In this document: positions 43,378 through 51,751 of the stretch, one piece after another | How positions within the stretch are numbered: position 1 is the first letter of the stretch | Layout of the letters: each line of letters starts with the position of its first letter | NCBI GenBank assembly: GCA_913061145.1 | Contig: CAJXUQ010000001.1 | Coordinates: 210,752-274,751 of the forward strand | Length of the DNA stretch: 64,000 nucleotides | Direction of reading: 5' to 3' | Origin: an uncultured Haliea sp. | GTDB lineage: Bacteria; Pseudomonadota; Gammaproteobacteria; Pseudomonadales; Halieaceae | Made by a program: the position numbers and the translations under genes | The notes under the pieces: model-generated | Databases searched by the model: none | Told to the model about the DNA's origin: nothing | The model's input: the letters and a program-made list of their open reading frames with translations, nothing else

Positions 43378-45051
43378 TTAACCCTCGCCGATCACTGGCT
43401 TTGCCAACCATTCCCTGCCGCGCAGCATTGCCTTCCAGTAGATCGGCGGCAACAAACGCTCCTTGAGAAACCAGGCGGCCCGACTGGGCTTGCGCCCGTC
43501 CAGCAGCCAGGCCGGCATACTTGGCAGCAGCTTGCCACCGTAGCCAAACTCCGCCAGCACAATCTTGCCCCGTTCCACGGTCAGGGGGCAAGAACCGTAG
43601 CCATTGTAGTGTGCCACGCCCGCAGCATGCCCGCTGTCCACCAACAGGTTATTGGCGACAATCGGCGCTTGCATGCGGGCCGCCGCCGCGGTCTTGGCGT
43701 TGGGCGCGTTCATCACATCACCCAGGGCCCAGATGTTCTCGAACCGCTTGTGCCGCAGGGTTGTCTGATCCACGTCCACCCAACCGGCCTCGTCTGCCAG
43801 GGCGCTGGCGCGAATGAAGTCCGGCGCTGTCTGCGGCGGCACCACATGGATCATATCAAAATCGCGCTCTACCTCCCGCTTGGCCCCGTCACTGTCCGTT
43901 GCCTCGAACACGGCGCGGCGCGCCTCGCCGTCGATACGCAGCAACCGGTGACTGAAGTTGAGTCGCGCGTCGTAGCGCTTGACGTACTCCATCAGTGCCG
44001 GGACGTAATCCGGTACGCCGAACAATACGCCTCCCGCGTTGTAGAATTCCACGTCAATATTCTGCAGACACTTCTGGCGCAGCCAATAGTCTGCAGACAG
44101 GTACATTGCCTTCTGTGGCGCGCCGGCACACTTGATCGGCATCGGGGGCTGGGTGAACAGCGCGCGCCCGGATTTGAGCTTCTGTACCAGTTGCCAGGTG
44201 TAGGGAGCGAGGTCAAAGCGGTAGTTGGAGGTGACGCCGTTGCGTCCCAGGCTCTCCGCCAAGCCCGGAATCGCGTCCCAGTCGAGCTTGATGCCCGCCG
44301 CCACCACCAGACGGCGATAGCGAATGACACGACAGCCCTCCAACACCACCGAATTATGTACGGGGTCGAAAGCCGCCACGGCTGCCTTGATCCAGTCCGC
44401 GCCCCGGGGAATCAGTGAGGCCATGGTGCGCGCGGTGGTTGCCGGCTGGAAGATACCCGCACCGACAAAGGTCCAGCCTGGCTGGTAATAGTGAATGTCC
44501 GCAGGATCGATGATGGCCACTGACTGTGTGCTGTCGCGGCTCAACAGGCTGGATGCGCACGCTATGCCGCCCGCTCCCGCTCCCACAACCACAACGTCAT
44601 ACTCCGCCAGCACCAGGCCTCCGTGGTTCTGGCCCTCGCCCGCCACGCGCGCCACAACGCTGCTCATGTCGTAGCCCGCTTCACGTCCCCGGCGAATAAT
44701 CTCTGTCGGTGCCAGACCACTGCGCCCGCGAGAGAGGGCCCACAGGGTAGTGGAGCGCATTCCGGTGCGGCAGTAGGCATGCACCGGACCCTCTATGGCA
44801 TCCAGCAGCTGGCCGAAATCACGCGCCTCGGCATCCGAGACCTTGCCCGCGACCACCGGTAGATAGTGCGCCTGGATGCCCGCCGCTTCGGCGGCACGCT
44901 GCACTTCAGCGTAGGCGGGCTGATCCGCACCTTCGCCGTCGGGGCGGTTGCAGATGATGTGCCGCACGCCACGCGCGGCCAGGGCGGCAAGCTCCTCAGG
45001 CGTGACCTGCCCGGAAACGCTGAGTTGATCGTCCAGTGTACGAATCTCCAT
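43378..45051 (-). CDS. BLH (DUF442) phosphatase-like domain fused to sulfide:quinone oxidoreductase
   Basis: A 557-residue fusion. Residues 1-110 are the TIGR01244/DUF442 tyrosine-phosphatase-like domain of Blh with AYCRTGMRS, the active-site C-X5-R. From about 150 comes a type II SQR flavoprotein: FAD motif VVVVGAGAGGIACASSL, ADIHYYQPGWTFVGAG, catalytic-cysteine segment PIKCAGAPQKAMYL and IWALGDVMNAPN. It oxidises H2S to persulfide/polysulfide and passes electrons to quinone; the N-domain may transfer sulfur. Located between persulfide dioxygenase (23 bp upstream) and SulP, it completes a sulfide-oxidation operon. Confidence 0.9.
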   Translation of the reverse strand: MEIRTLDDQLSVSGQVTPEELAALAARGVRHIICNRPDGEGADQPAYAEVQRAAEAAGIQAHYLPVVAGKVSDAEARDFGQLLDAIEGPVHAYCRTGMRSTTLWALSRGRSGLAPTEIIRRGREAGYDMSSVVARVAGEGQNHGGLVLAEYDVVVVGAGAGGIACASSLLSRDSTQSVAIIDPADIHYYQPGWTFVGAGIFQPATTARTMASLIPRGADWIKAAVAAFDPVHNSVVLEGCRVIRYRRLVVAAGIKLDWDAIPGLAESLGRNGVTSNYRFDLAPYTWQLVQKLKSGRALFTQPPMPIKCAGAPQKAMYLSADYWLRQKCLQNIDVEFYNAGGVLFGVPDYVPALMEYVKRYDARLNFSHRLLRIDGEARRAVFEATDSDGAKREVERDFDMIHVVPPQTAPDFIRASALADEAGWVDVDQTTLRHKRFENIWALGDVMNAPNAKTAAAARMQAPIVANNLLVDSGHAAGVAHYNGYGSCPLTVERGKIVLAEFGYGGKLLPSMPAWLLDGRKPSRAAWFLKERLLPPIYWKAMLRGREWLAKPVIGEG

Positions 45052-45074
45052 GGGCCTGTCCTCGTTTGCAGTTA

Positions 45075-45971
45075 TCAGAGCGCGTTAATGGGCAGTTTCA
45101 GGTAAACCGTGGCGTTGTCCTCTGCTTTTGGCAGATGGCCAGCGCGCATGTTGACCTGCAACGATGGCAGAATCAGGCGAGGCATGCCGAGGGTTGCATC
45201 CCGGGCCTCGCGCATGCGCACGAAGTCATCCTCACTGATTCCGGTGTGGACATGGATGTTGTCAGCAAGCTCGGCGGCAACGCTGGTCTCATACTCCAGC
45301 TCGCGCCCATTGGGCATATAGTCGTGACACATGAACAGGCGTGTCTCGCCAGGCAGCGACAACACGCGCTGGATGGAGCGGTACAGAGTCCGTGCATCGC
45401 CGCCGGGGAAATCGGCCCGCGCCGTGCCGCCGTCAGGCATAAACAGGGTGTCGCCCACAAAGGCGGCATCACCCATGACGTGTACCATGCAGGCCGGCGT
45501 GTGCCCGGGGGTGTGCATGGCATGGCAGGTCATGCTGCCCACCTGGTAGCTGTCGCCGTCGGCAAACAGGCGGTCGAACTGGGAGCCGTCGCGGGCAAAG
45601 TCCGTGCCGGCATTGAAGACCTTACCGAAGGTCTCCTGCACCGTCACAATGTGCTCGCCGATACCGATCTTTCCGCCCAGGGCATCCTGCAGATACGGCG
45701 CGGCAGAGAGGTGATCCGCATGCACATGGGTTTCGATAATCCACTCCAGCGACAGACCGTGCTGGCGGATATAGTCGAGAATGCGGTCGGCGCTGGCCGT
45801 ACTGATACGCCCTGCGGCGTAGTCGATATCCAGCACGGAATCGACCACGGCGCAGGACTTGCTGTCCGGATCCCGCACCACGTAGGAAAAGGTATTGGTA
45901 TCGGCATCAAAGAAGGGCACGACCTCGGGCCGGCACTGCAGATTTACCTCAAAGTTGACCTGGGTTTGCAT
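45075..45971 (-). CDS. Persulfide dioxygenase (ETHE1/Blh-type metallo-beta-lactamase fold)
   Basis: 298 residues from ATG 45971 (another ATG is 3 codons upstream). The metal-binding THVHADHLSA motif is near residue 87, with HTPGHTPACMVH near 158 and GDTLF/D further on, and FMCHDYMPNG near 222 as in persulfide dioxygenases. It oxidises glutathione persulfide to sulfite with O2. It is the first gene of the operon behind the sigma-54 promoter at 46017-46032. Confidence 0.9.
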   Translation of the reverse strand: MQTQVNFEVNLQCRPEVVPFFDADTNTFSYVVRDPDSKSCAVVDSVLDIDYAAGRISTASADRILDYIRQHGLSLEWIIETHVHADHLSAAPYLQDALGGKIGIGEHIVTVQETFGKVFNAGTDFARDGSQFDRLFADGDSYQVGSMTCHAMHTPGHTPACMVHVMGDAAFVGDTLFMPDGGTARADFPGGDARTLYRSIQRVLSLPGETRLFMCHDYMPNGRELEYETSVAAELADNIHVHTGISEDDFVRMREARDATLGMPRLILPSLQVNMRAGHLPKAEDNATVYLKLPINAL

Positions 45972-46016
45972 AACATCCACCTCACGACTTCATGGAATTG
46001 AGCGTTGCGAAGGTAC

Positions 46017-46032
46017 AGCAACGGTCGTGCCA
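46017..46032 (-). promoter_or_regulatory. Sigma-54 (-24/-12) promoter of the sulfide-oxidation operon
   Basis: Minus strand TGGCACG-ACCG-TTGCT matches the -24/-12 consensus TGGCACG-N4-TTGCW throughout. It lies 46 bp upstream of the persulfide dioxygenase start and reads towards it. The divergent gene encodes a sigma-54 activator. GAATAAT is repeated at 46053-46059 and 46090-46096, upstream of the promoter, and may mark activator sites. Confidence 0.88.
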
Positions 46033-46176
46033 GAACCCTCGAACCGGTCGCCGAATAATTTTAACCGTTTGTTTTTATTAACTATTTATGAATAATCAGA
46101 GACGCTGCCAAAGAAAAGGGTAGCACCCGACGGGACATTTCTGCCAATATTGTCAAAAGACTTTGTCGGAAATGAC

Positions 46177-47496
46177 ATGGGCGAACTGATTGCCACCGAT
46201 ACTGACCGCACCCTCGCCCGGATGCTGGAAGGCTACGACTACCCCGCGATCCTGGTCAGCCCGGACTACCGCATCCTCGCGACCAACAGCGCGTACCGCG
46301 ACACTTTTGGTGAACTGGACGCCGCCACCCCGGCACACTGCTTCGAGGTCTCCCACGGCTACCGCGTGCCCTGCGACCAGGCCGGCGAAAGCTGCCCACT
46401 GTCTGCCGCACGCAGTAGCGGCCAGAAGGAACGGGTGCTGCATGTGCACCTCTCTCCCGAAGGACGTCAGCACGTGGATGTCGCCATGCTGCCCATTCAC
46501 GACGACGCCGGTGAGTTACTGTATTTCGTGGAGCTGCTGACCCCGGTGACCGTCGCCAGCGCAGAGCTCAGCACGCGGCAGATGGTAGGGCGCAGCGCGG
46601 CGTTCAATGAACTGGTCAACCTGGTGAATCTGGTGGCGCCGCACGAAACGTCCATACTGCTTCTGGGGGAGTCCGGCACCGGCAAGGAGCTGGCGGCCAG
46701 TGCAATACACCAGGCCAGCGCGCGGCGCGACCGCCCGCTGGTGGCCGTGGAATGCGCCGGCCTCACCGAAACCCTGTTCGAGAGCGAGCTGTTCGGGCAT
46801 ATGAAAGGCGCCTTCACCGGCGCCACACAGGACAGGCCCGGACTCCTAGAATCGGCGCAGGGTGGCACCCTGTTCCTGGATGAAATTGGGGACGTGCCGC
46901 TGGGCATGCAGGTCAAGCTGCTGCGCCTGCTGGAGACCGGTACCTGGCGTCCCGTGGGTAGCACGACGCTACGTCACGCCGACTTTCGCCTGATTTGCGC
47001 CACGCACAAAGACCTGTCAGCCATGGTGGACGCCGGCGATTTCCGCCGCGACCTCTTCTACCGTATCAACGCCTTCCCCATCCACCTGCCTGCACTGCGC
47101 GAGCGCCGCGAGGACCTGGCCCTGCTCGCCAACTCCATCCTCGGCAAACTGCGCGAAGGGCGCCCAGCCCGGCTGACCGAATCCGCCGTACAGCGGCTGC
47201 AGCAGGAGCCTTTCCCTGGCAATATCCGCGAATTGCGCAACATCCTGGAACGGGCCCTGGTGTTTGCCCAGGGCGACATGATCGACCACCACATCATCGA
47301 GCGTTGCCTTGAACAACCTCTCAGCGCACCCCAGCCGCCTGCGGCCACGTGGACCGATCTACGCACGCGCGAAACCCAGTATCTGAAAAGCCTGCTCGCC
47401 CACTGCGAGGGCGACAAGGCCCGCGCCGCCGCCATCGCCGGAATCAGTGTGCGCAGCCTGTACCGGAAGCTCGGGGCCACGCTGGCCGATCACTGA
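46177..47496 (+). CDS. fisR: FisR-like sigma-54-dependent activator sensing sulfane sulfur
   Basis: A 439-residue enhancer-binding protein from ATG 46177 (a TTG at 46150 is also open). The N-terminal PAS-like sensor has C55, C66 and C73 (HCFEVSH, VPCDQ, SCPL), with the 11- and 7-residue spacing of the FisR sensing cysteines. The AAA+ domain has Walker A GESGTGKE (164-171) and the sigma-54 loop GAFTGA (211-216); a Fis-type HTH ends the protein ([21 protein letters not shown]). It is divergent from the persulfide dioxygenase/SQR operon, whose promoter is sigma-54 type, so it should activate that operon in response to polysulfide. Confidence 0.9.
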   Translation: MGELIATDTDRTLARMLEGYDYPAILVSPDYRILATNSAYRDTFGELDAATPAHCFEVSHGYRVPCDQAGESCPLSAARSSGQKERVLHVHLSPEGRQHVDVAMLPIHDDAGELLYFVELLTPVTVASAELSTRQMVGRSAAFNELVNLVNLVAPHETSILLLGESGTGKELAASAIHQASARRDRPLVAVECAGLTETLFESELFGHMKGAFTGATQDRPGLLESAQGGTLFLDEIGDVPLGMQVKLLRLLETGTWRPVGSTTLRHADFRLICATHKDLSAMVDAGDFRRDLFYRINAFPIHLPALRERREDLALLANSILGKLREGRPARLTESAVQRLQQEPFPGNIRELRNILERALVFAQGDMIDHHIIERCLEQPLSAPQPPAATWTDLRTRETQYLKSLLAHCEGDKARAAAIAGISVRSLYRKLGATLADH

Positions 47497-49253
47497 AGCG
47501 CCGCTGCCGCATACGGATTGGGTCCGCCCGCGGCGATCCAGCGATCCAGCTCCTGCTCCAGCACGTTCAAGGGCACAGAGCGCAGACCGAGGATCGTGTC
47601 GTGAAAATAGCGCTTATCGAAGGCCACACCCAGCGCCGCCTCGGCTTCTGCGCGCTTGCGCCGAATGAGCATTTCGCCCAGCTTGTAGGACAGGGCCTGC
47701 GCAGGCCAGGAGATGTAGCGGTCTATTTCCGTGGTCAACTCATGCTCGGACAGGGCCGTGTTCTCACGCAGAAATGCCTGGGCGCGTTCGCGGCTCCAGC
47801 CATAGTGGTGCAAGCCGGTATCAATGACCAGACGCGCAGCGCGCCACATCTCATAGGACAGCCGCCCGAAGTGCTCATAGGGCGTGTCATACACACCCAT
47901 CTCAATTCCCAGCCATTCGGTGTACAGACCCCAGCCCTCGCCGTAGCCGGAAAAATAATTATTGGCCCGAAATTCAGGGATCTCACCGGGGGCCTCCCGG
48001 GCGATGGCCGCCTGCAGCGAATGCCCCGGCGCGCATTCGTGCAGGGTTAGCGCCGTGAGTGTATAGAGTGGCCGTGAGGGCAGGTTGTAGGTATTGAACA
48101 GGCAGCTCTCAAGACCCCCGCGACCACCGGTATAGAACGGCGCAATGGCATCAGGCACCGGCAGGATGGTGAAACGCCGACGCGGCAGGAAACCCAGATT
48201 CGCGGCCAGCTGACCGTCCACCCGCTTCGCGACCCAGGCCGTGAACGCCAGCAACTCATGGGGTGTCTTCGCGTAAAACTGCGGGTCGGTGCGCAGAAAT
48301 TCCAGGAAAGCCGGCATATCCCCTTCGAACCCGCTGGCCGCGCGCACCGCGTCCATCTCCGCGCGAATGCGGGCCACTTCGGCAAGGCCTATCGTGTGGA
48401 TTTCCTCCGCAGTCAGTTCCAGTGTGGTGAAGTTGCGAATCTGCGTCTGGTAGAACGCGTCGCCATCCGGCAAGTCGCGGGCCGCCAGTGTTTCACGTGT
48501 GTGGGGCAGATAGTCTTCCCGCATGAAGCGCAACAACTCCGCGTAGGCAGGCACCACGGCCGCATCGATGAGACTGCGAGCCTGCGCCTGCAACTCCAAC
48601 TTCAGGGCCTCTGGCCACTGGGGCGGCAGGGCCGCGATCGGCGACCAGTATGGGTTGTCCTCACCCGCAGCCAGGTAGGCTTCTATGGACCGCTCACGAC
48701 CCTCCAGCGCCACCCGCGGCACGCTATAGCCCCGCGCCAGCCCCGCCCGCATATTGGCCTGGTGCTCGGCGAAGAAGCGCGGCAGCTGGCTCAGCCGCTG
48801 CAGATAGTCACGATAGGCCTGCTCGGTATCGAAGCCGCCCATGCGTGGATACAGGCCACTCCAGAAAAAGGTGTCGGAATTGAGGGGGGCCTCGTAGGTG
48901 CGGTAGCGCACCTCGTCCGCAAGTGTCTGCACAATCTGCCTGAAGACTGCGGCGTTAATCCTGCCCTCGGGACTCAGGGCATCAGCGGGTATGCGGGCCA
49001 ACGCCGCGAGGCTGTCTTCCCAATAGGCCAACCTGTCCCGCTGGGTCGCTGCATCCACGCGCGGCAATGCGGGACCGTCACGCCACCCGCCCTGCTCCGC
49101 AGGGACCTGCCCGAACTCCTGCTGTCGCCACCGGTATTCAGCGTCATACAACGCCCGGAGTTGCTCATCGGCGAGCGTATCGCGCGCCTGTGACCCGGTT
49201 GCTGACACCAGCAGGAGCAATCCTGCGAGCAAAGTACCCTGTGCATACTTCAT
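47490..49253 (-). CDS. Exported DUF885-family metallopeptidase
   Basis: A 587-residue protein from ATG 49253 with a signal peptide ([23 protein letters not shown]). The HEXXH-like zinc motif is HECAPGH (about residue 410), followed by the DUF885 segment [18 protein letters not shown]. The family is related to M3-like/M32 zinc carboxypeptidases and is usually periplasmic. The gene end overlaps the convergent fisR end by 7 bp. Substrate peptides are unknown. Confidence 0.88.
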   Translation of the reverse strand: MKYAQGTLLAGLLLLVSATGSQARDTLADEQLRALYDAEYRWRQQEFGQVPAEQGGWRDGPALPRVDAATQRDRLAYWEDSLAALARIPADALSPEGRINAAVFRQIVQTLADEVRYRTYEAPLNSDTFFWSGLYPRMGGFDTEQAYRDYLQRLSQLPRFFAEHQANMRAGLARGYSVPRVALEGRERSIEAYLAAGEDNPYWSPIAALPPQWPEALKLELQAQARSLIDAAVVPAYAELLRFMREDYLPHTRETLAARDLPDGDAFYQTQIRNFTTLELTAEEIHTIGLAEVARIRAEMDAVRAASGFEGDMPAFLEFLRTDPQFYAKTPHELLAFTAWVAKRVDGQLAANLGFLPRRRFTILPVPDAIAPFYTGGRGGLESCLFNTYNLPSRPLYTLTALTLHECAPGHSLQAAIAREAPGEIPEFRANNYFSGYGEGWGLYTEWLGIEMGVYDTPYEHFGRLSYEMWRAARLVIDTGLHHYGWSRERAQAFLRENTALSEHELTTEIDRYISWPAQALSYKLGEMLIRRKRAEAEAALGVAFDKRYFHDTILGLRSVPLNVLEQELDRWIAAGGPNPYAAAALQ

Positions 49254-49325
49254 GGCCGCCAAACACCCCACCATTGACTGGAACGCCCCTTGTGCAGAAC
49301 ATCCTTGGCCAGCACCTGCTGATTG

Positions 49326-50027
49326 TCAACGCCCTTCAGCAAACCAGCCGGCGCTCAATGCCGTGTTCAGCCCAGGGCGCAGGAGCGGCAGCCTCGGCAC
49401 AAGCGTGAAATATCCTTCACGCTGCTGCCGTGTGCGGCGGGTGTTGTGCAAGAGGAGCAGCGTACCGACTTCAGCATCCAGTGTGGGATCCAGCCACAGG
49501 TCGAGAAACTGTGCCCGGCTCAATTGCCGGTTACCCCAACGGGGGTCCGCCAGTTGCACGCGCCCGGCAGGGTCGATACCGCGCAGCACACTGAAGTGTG
49601 CACCCCCCTCAGGGTGCAGCCGCACAATGGCAGGCACCTGCAACGACAGCAGAAGCTCGGGCGTTACCGCGAGGCCCACACCCTGCACGCCCAGGTGCGT
49701 GGCAAGCGCGATGAGAATCGCATAGGAGACACCCTGCTCCCGCCAGTCCGCGGGTAACCCCCAGTCGTCTCCCTGCGCCTCCAGGAGACGCAGCAATGCC
49801 GCCTCGGACAGTGGGTCATTCAGGTATGTCGTAAAGTAGGTCGCCAGCGCTGCGAGGCCACAGGAGAAGTCACTGGCCTGCTTGACGACGCCGGCATCGC
49901 GCAGTGCGCGCCAGGAACTGAACACCGCGGCATCGCTTGCCTGCGCCAGCGGTGTCGCCAATGCGCTGCACACCCACAGTGCCAGACAGCAGCGCAGCGA
50001 GCACCGTGGCCCGCGGTCAAAGAACAT
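49326..50027 (-). CDS. Exported C39-family cysteine peptidase, stand-alone
   Basis: A 233-residue protein from ATG 50027; the frame extends further up but that part is the shadow of the next gene. A signal segment (CCLALWVCSALATPLAQA) precedes a C39 domain: Q50 and C56 (KQASDFSCGLAALATYF), H144 (GGAHFSVLRGID) and D161 (LADPRWGN). In ABC exporters this domain cuts double-glycine leaders; here it has no transporter part and is predicted periplasmic, like FapD of the Fap amyloid system. It overlaps the small membrane-protein gene by 11 bp and is the last gene of a four-gene cassette. Cleavage of the small peptide at 50399 is a hypothesis. Confidence 0.83.
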   Translation of the reverse strand: MFFDRGPRCSLRCCLALWVCSALATPLAQASDAAVFSSWRALRDAGVVKQASDFSCGLAALATYFTTYLNDPLSEAALLRLLEAQGDDWGLPADWREQGVSYAILIALATHLGVQGVGLAVTPELLLSLQVPAIVRLHPEGGAHFSVLRGIDPAGRVQLADPRWGNRQLSRAQFLDLWLDPTLDAEVGTLLLLHNTRRTRQQREGYFTLVPRLPLLRPGLNTALSAGWFAEGR

Positions 50028-50313
50028 CCCCGGGGGGCTCGTAGGGTTCGTCAGCCGGCAGCTCGCGGCGCATCTCTGCGACGGCGCGCCGGCGACTGAG
50101 ACGTATTGCGCTGCCGGCAACCACGGCCAACCCTGCTGCGGCGAGCGTGAGAAAAACCGCCGCTGGCCACTGCGCGTGGAACACAGCAACCAGGAAGCCG
50201 GTGACGGCAACAACCACAACGCTGCCCCGCACCAGGTATCGAATCGAGTACCGCAGCTCCAATTGCTCAAACCGATAATCCCTGAGTTTTTTCTCCAATG
50301 CTGGATCGCGCAT
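50017..50313 (-). CDS. Small two-helix membrane protein of the C39 cassette
   Basis: A 98-residue protein from ATG 50313 with GGAGG upstream (the frame opens at 50367). A charged N-terminus (MRDPALEKKLRDYRFEQLELRY) precedes two hydrophobic helices (GSVVVVAVTGFLVAVFHA, PAAVFLTLAAAGLAVVAGSAI) and a basic then acidic tail. No family recognised. It overlaps the C39 gene by 11 bp, so it is translationally linked to the peptidase. Confidence 0.68.
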   Translation of the reverse strand: MRDPALEKKLRDYRFEQLELRYSIRYLVRGSVVVVAVTGFLVAVFHAQWPAAVFLTLAAAGLAVVAGSAIRLSRRRAVAEMRRELPADEPYEPPGDVL

Positions 50314-50398
50314 GTGCACCCCTCCGAAGCTTACTGGCGTAAGGATAGCGCCCGTTTCAGGAAGCATAGCTCACCTGGGCGGGCGCTACCCTGTCGAC

Positions 50399-50725
50399 TC
50401 AATGCGCGTTGAACTTGGCATCGTTGCAGACGGCGCAGGAGCCACCACCGCCGTACGTTGGCAGGTAGATACCCCAGTAAACAGAGATCAACGCGAGATC
50501 CACGCCTGCAATACCCAGCGCAAGGGCCAGTGGTGCCCAGCGCCCCGTACTGGCCTCGAGGTCCTGCGTCGACAGCGACGCCGCACCCTCGAGTGTGCTT
50601 TCCGAGCTGCCAAAGGCACTGGCCATCCAGTACGCATCGCCGGTTGGCGCGGCACTCGCCGCTGCGGGATTGAGAATGACCGCGGCCAGTGCGAGGCTGC
50701 TGCCGATTGCCGTTAGTGTTTTCAT
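50399..50725 (-). CDS. Small exported peptide precursor with double-glycine-like leader motif
   Basis: A 108-residue protein with AAGGAG before the ATG. Residues 1-26 are a Sec-type signal (ALAAVILNPAAASA). Residues 51-62 read LSTQDLEASTGR, which fits the double-glycine leader pattern (Leu -12, Ser -11, acidic -8, Leu -7, Glu -6, Gly -2) except Arg at -1. The rest is a hydrophobic, Gly-containing segment (PLALALGIAGVDLALISVYWG) and a GGGGSCAVC tail. It sits in one strand between an outer-membrane barrel and the C39 peptidase genes. Function is unknown; it could be a bacteriocin-like or surface peptide, or simply a small membrane protein. Confidence 0.65.
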   Translation of the reverse strand: MKTLTAIGSSLALAAVILNPAAASAAPTGDAYWMASAFGSSESTLEGAASLSTQDLEASTGRWAPLALALGIAGVDLALISVYWGIYLPTYGGGGSCAVCNDAKFNAH

Positions 50726-50799
50726 GGTACGTCTCCTTGTACACAGATAGTTCCCCGGCGAAGCTCACGCGCGTGGCGTCCTTCGCTGCTACTCTCGCG

Positions 50800-51648
50800 C
50801 TAAAACTGGTAGTGCCAGTCCACACCCAGACTCGCACCGCGGCCGCCACTGGTGGCAACACGGGTATCCACGAAGATGATTGAGCCGGGCCCCGCCTGCA
50901 ACCCCAGACCGAAGGTCAAACCGGTCTGGTAGAGACTGCCCGCCACCGGTGCCGCGTCGAGGCGCTCGCGACCGATATACTGCCAGGAGAGTCCACCAAT
51001 CAGCGTGACCCGGCGATTGACGGCAAAGTTGACCTGCGGCTGCAGGCGCAGAATGTCCCCCGGATCGTAGCGAAGCGCGCCGATGGCGCGAGGCCGACGC
51101 CATTCATAGGACAATGCCAGGGAGAGCACGACCGGGTCCAGCGCCCGATACAGATGAGCCCCCGCGCGCAGGGATTTGCCACTGTAACGCTCGCCCGGAG
51201 CCAACCAGCTCGTGGCCAGGGCATCGACGCCACCGCTGAGCAGCAGCGCCGGTGTGTCCGCATCGGGCGACAGCAGCCAGCTGGCACCTACCCCCAGCGT
51301 ATATTCATCGCCACCACCGGATGCAGCCGGCTGCTGCCAGTCGACGCGCGTGCGCTGCAGTTCGGCATTGACCTCAACAGTGCGACCCACGCCATAGCGC
51401 AAGCGGGTGAGCGCCGTTGCGGAGCGGGTCTGCAGGTTGGCCGCCGGTACCGGCGCCGCCCCCATGGAGGCTGCACTCAAAGGGCGATCGGTACTGCTAT
51501 AGCTGAACAGGGTCTGCAGCGTCAGCGTGCTGGGTGCGACCAGCAACTCTTCTATGTTCAGTGGCAGCTGCGCGCGACTGGCGGAAGGCAGCAGCAGCGG
51601 GAGGCACAATATACCAGCCAGCGCATGTTGAGCGGTTTGCAGCGACAT
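50800..51648 (-). CDS. Outer-membrane beta-barrel of the C39 cassette
   Basis: A 282-residue protein with a strong GAGGAGGT ribosome site. A signal peptide (LAGILCLPLLLPSASRA) precedes alternating amphipathic strands (LTLQTLFSYSSTDRPL, SATALTRLRYGVGRTVEVNAELQRTRVDW, SLALSYEWRRPRAIGALRYD), ending in the aromatic terminal strand GVDWHYQF required for barrel insertion. It looks like the Phenol_MetA_deg/FapF-like porin group. It is the first gene of the cassette and could be the exit pore for the small peptide; that is inference. Confidence 0.75.
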   Translation of the reverse strand: MSLQTAQHALAGILCLPLLLPSASRAQLPLNIEELLVAPSTLTLQTLFSYSSTDRPLSAASMGAAPVPAANLQTRSATALTRLRYGVGRTVEVNAELQRTRVDWQQPAASGGGDEYTLGVGASWLLSPDADTPALLLSGGVDALATSWLAPGERYSGKSLRAGAHLYRALDPVVLSLALSYEWRRPRAIGALRYDPGDILRLQPQVNFAVNRRVTLIGGLSWQYIGRERLDAAPVAGSLYQTGLTFGLGLQAGPGSIIFVDTRVATSGGRGASLGVDWHYQF

Positions 51649-51751
51649 TGGCGACCTCCTCTCGATCCACCCGCGTTCCAGTGGATGACAGCATCACCGA
51701 TTACGCCCCGCCGCGGTACGTCAATCCCGACCGAATCCCATCACTTGCGCG

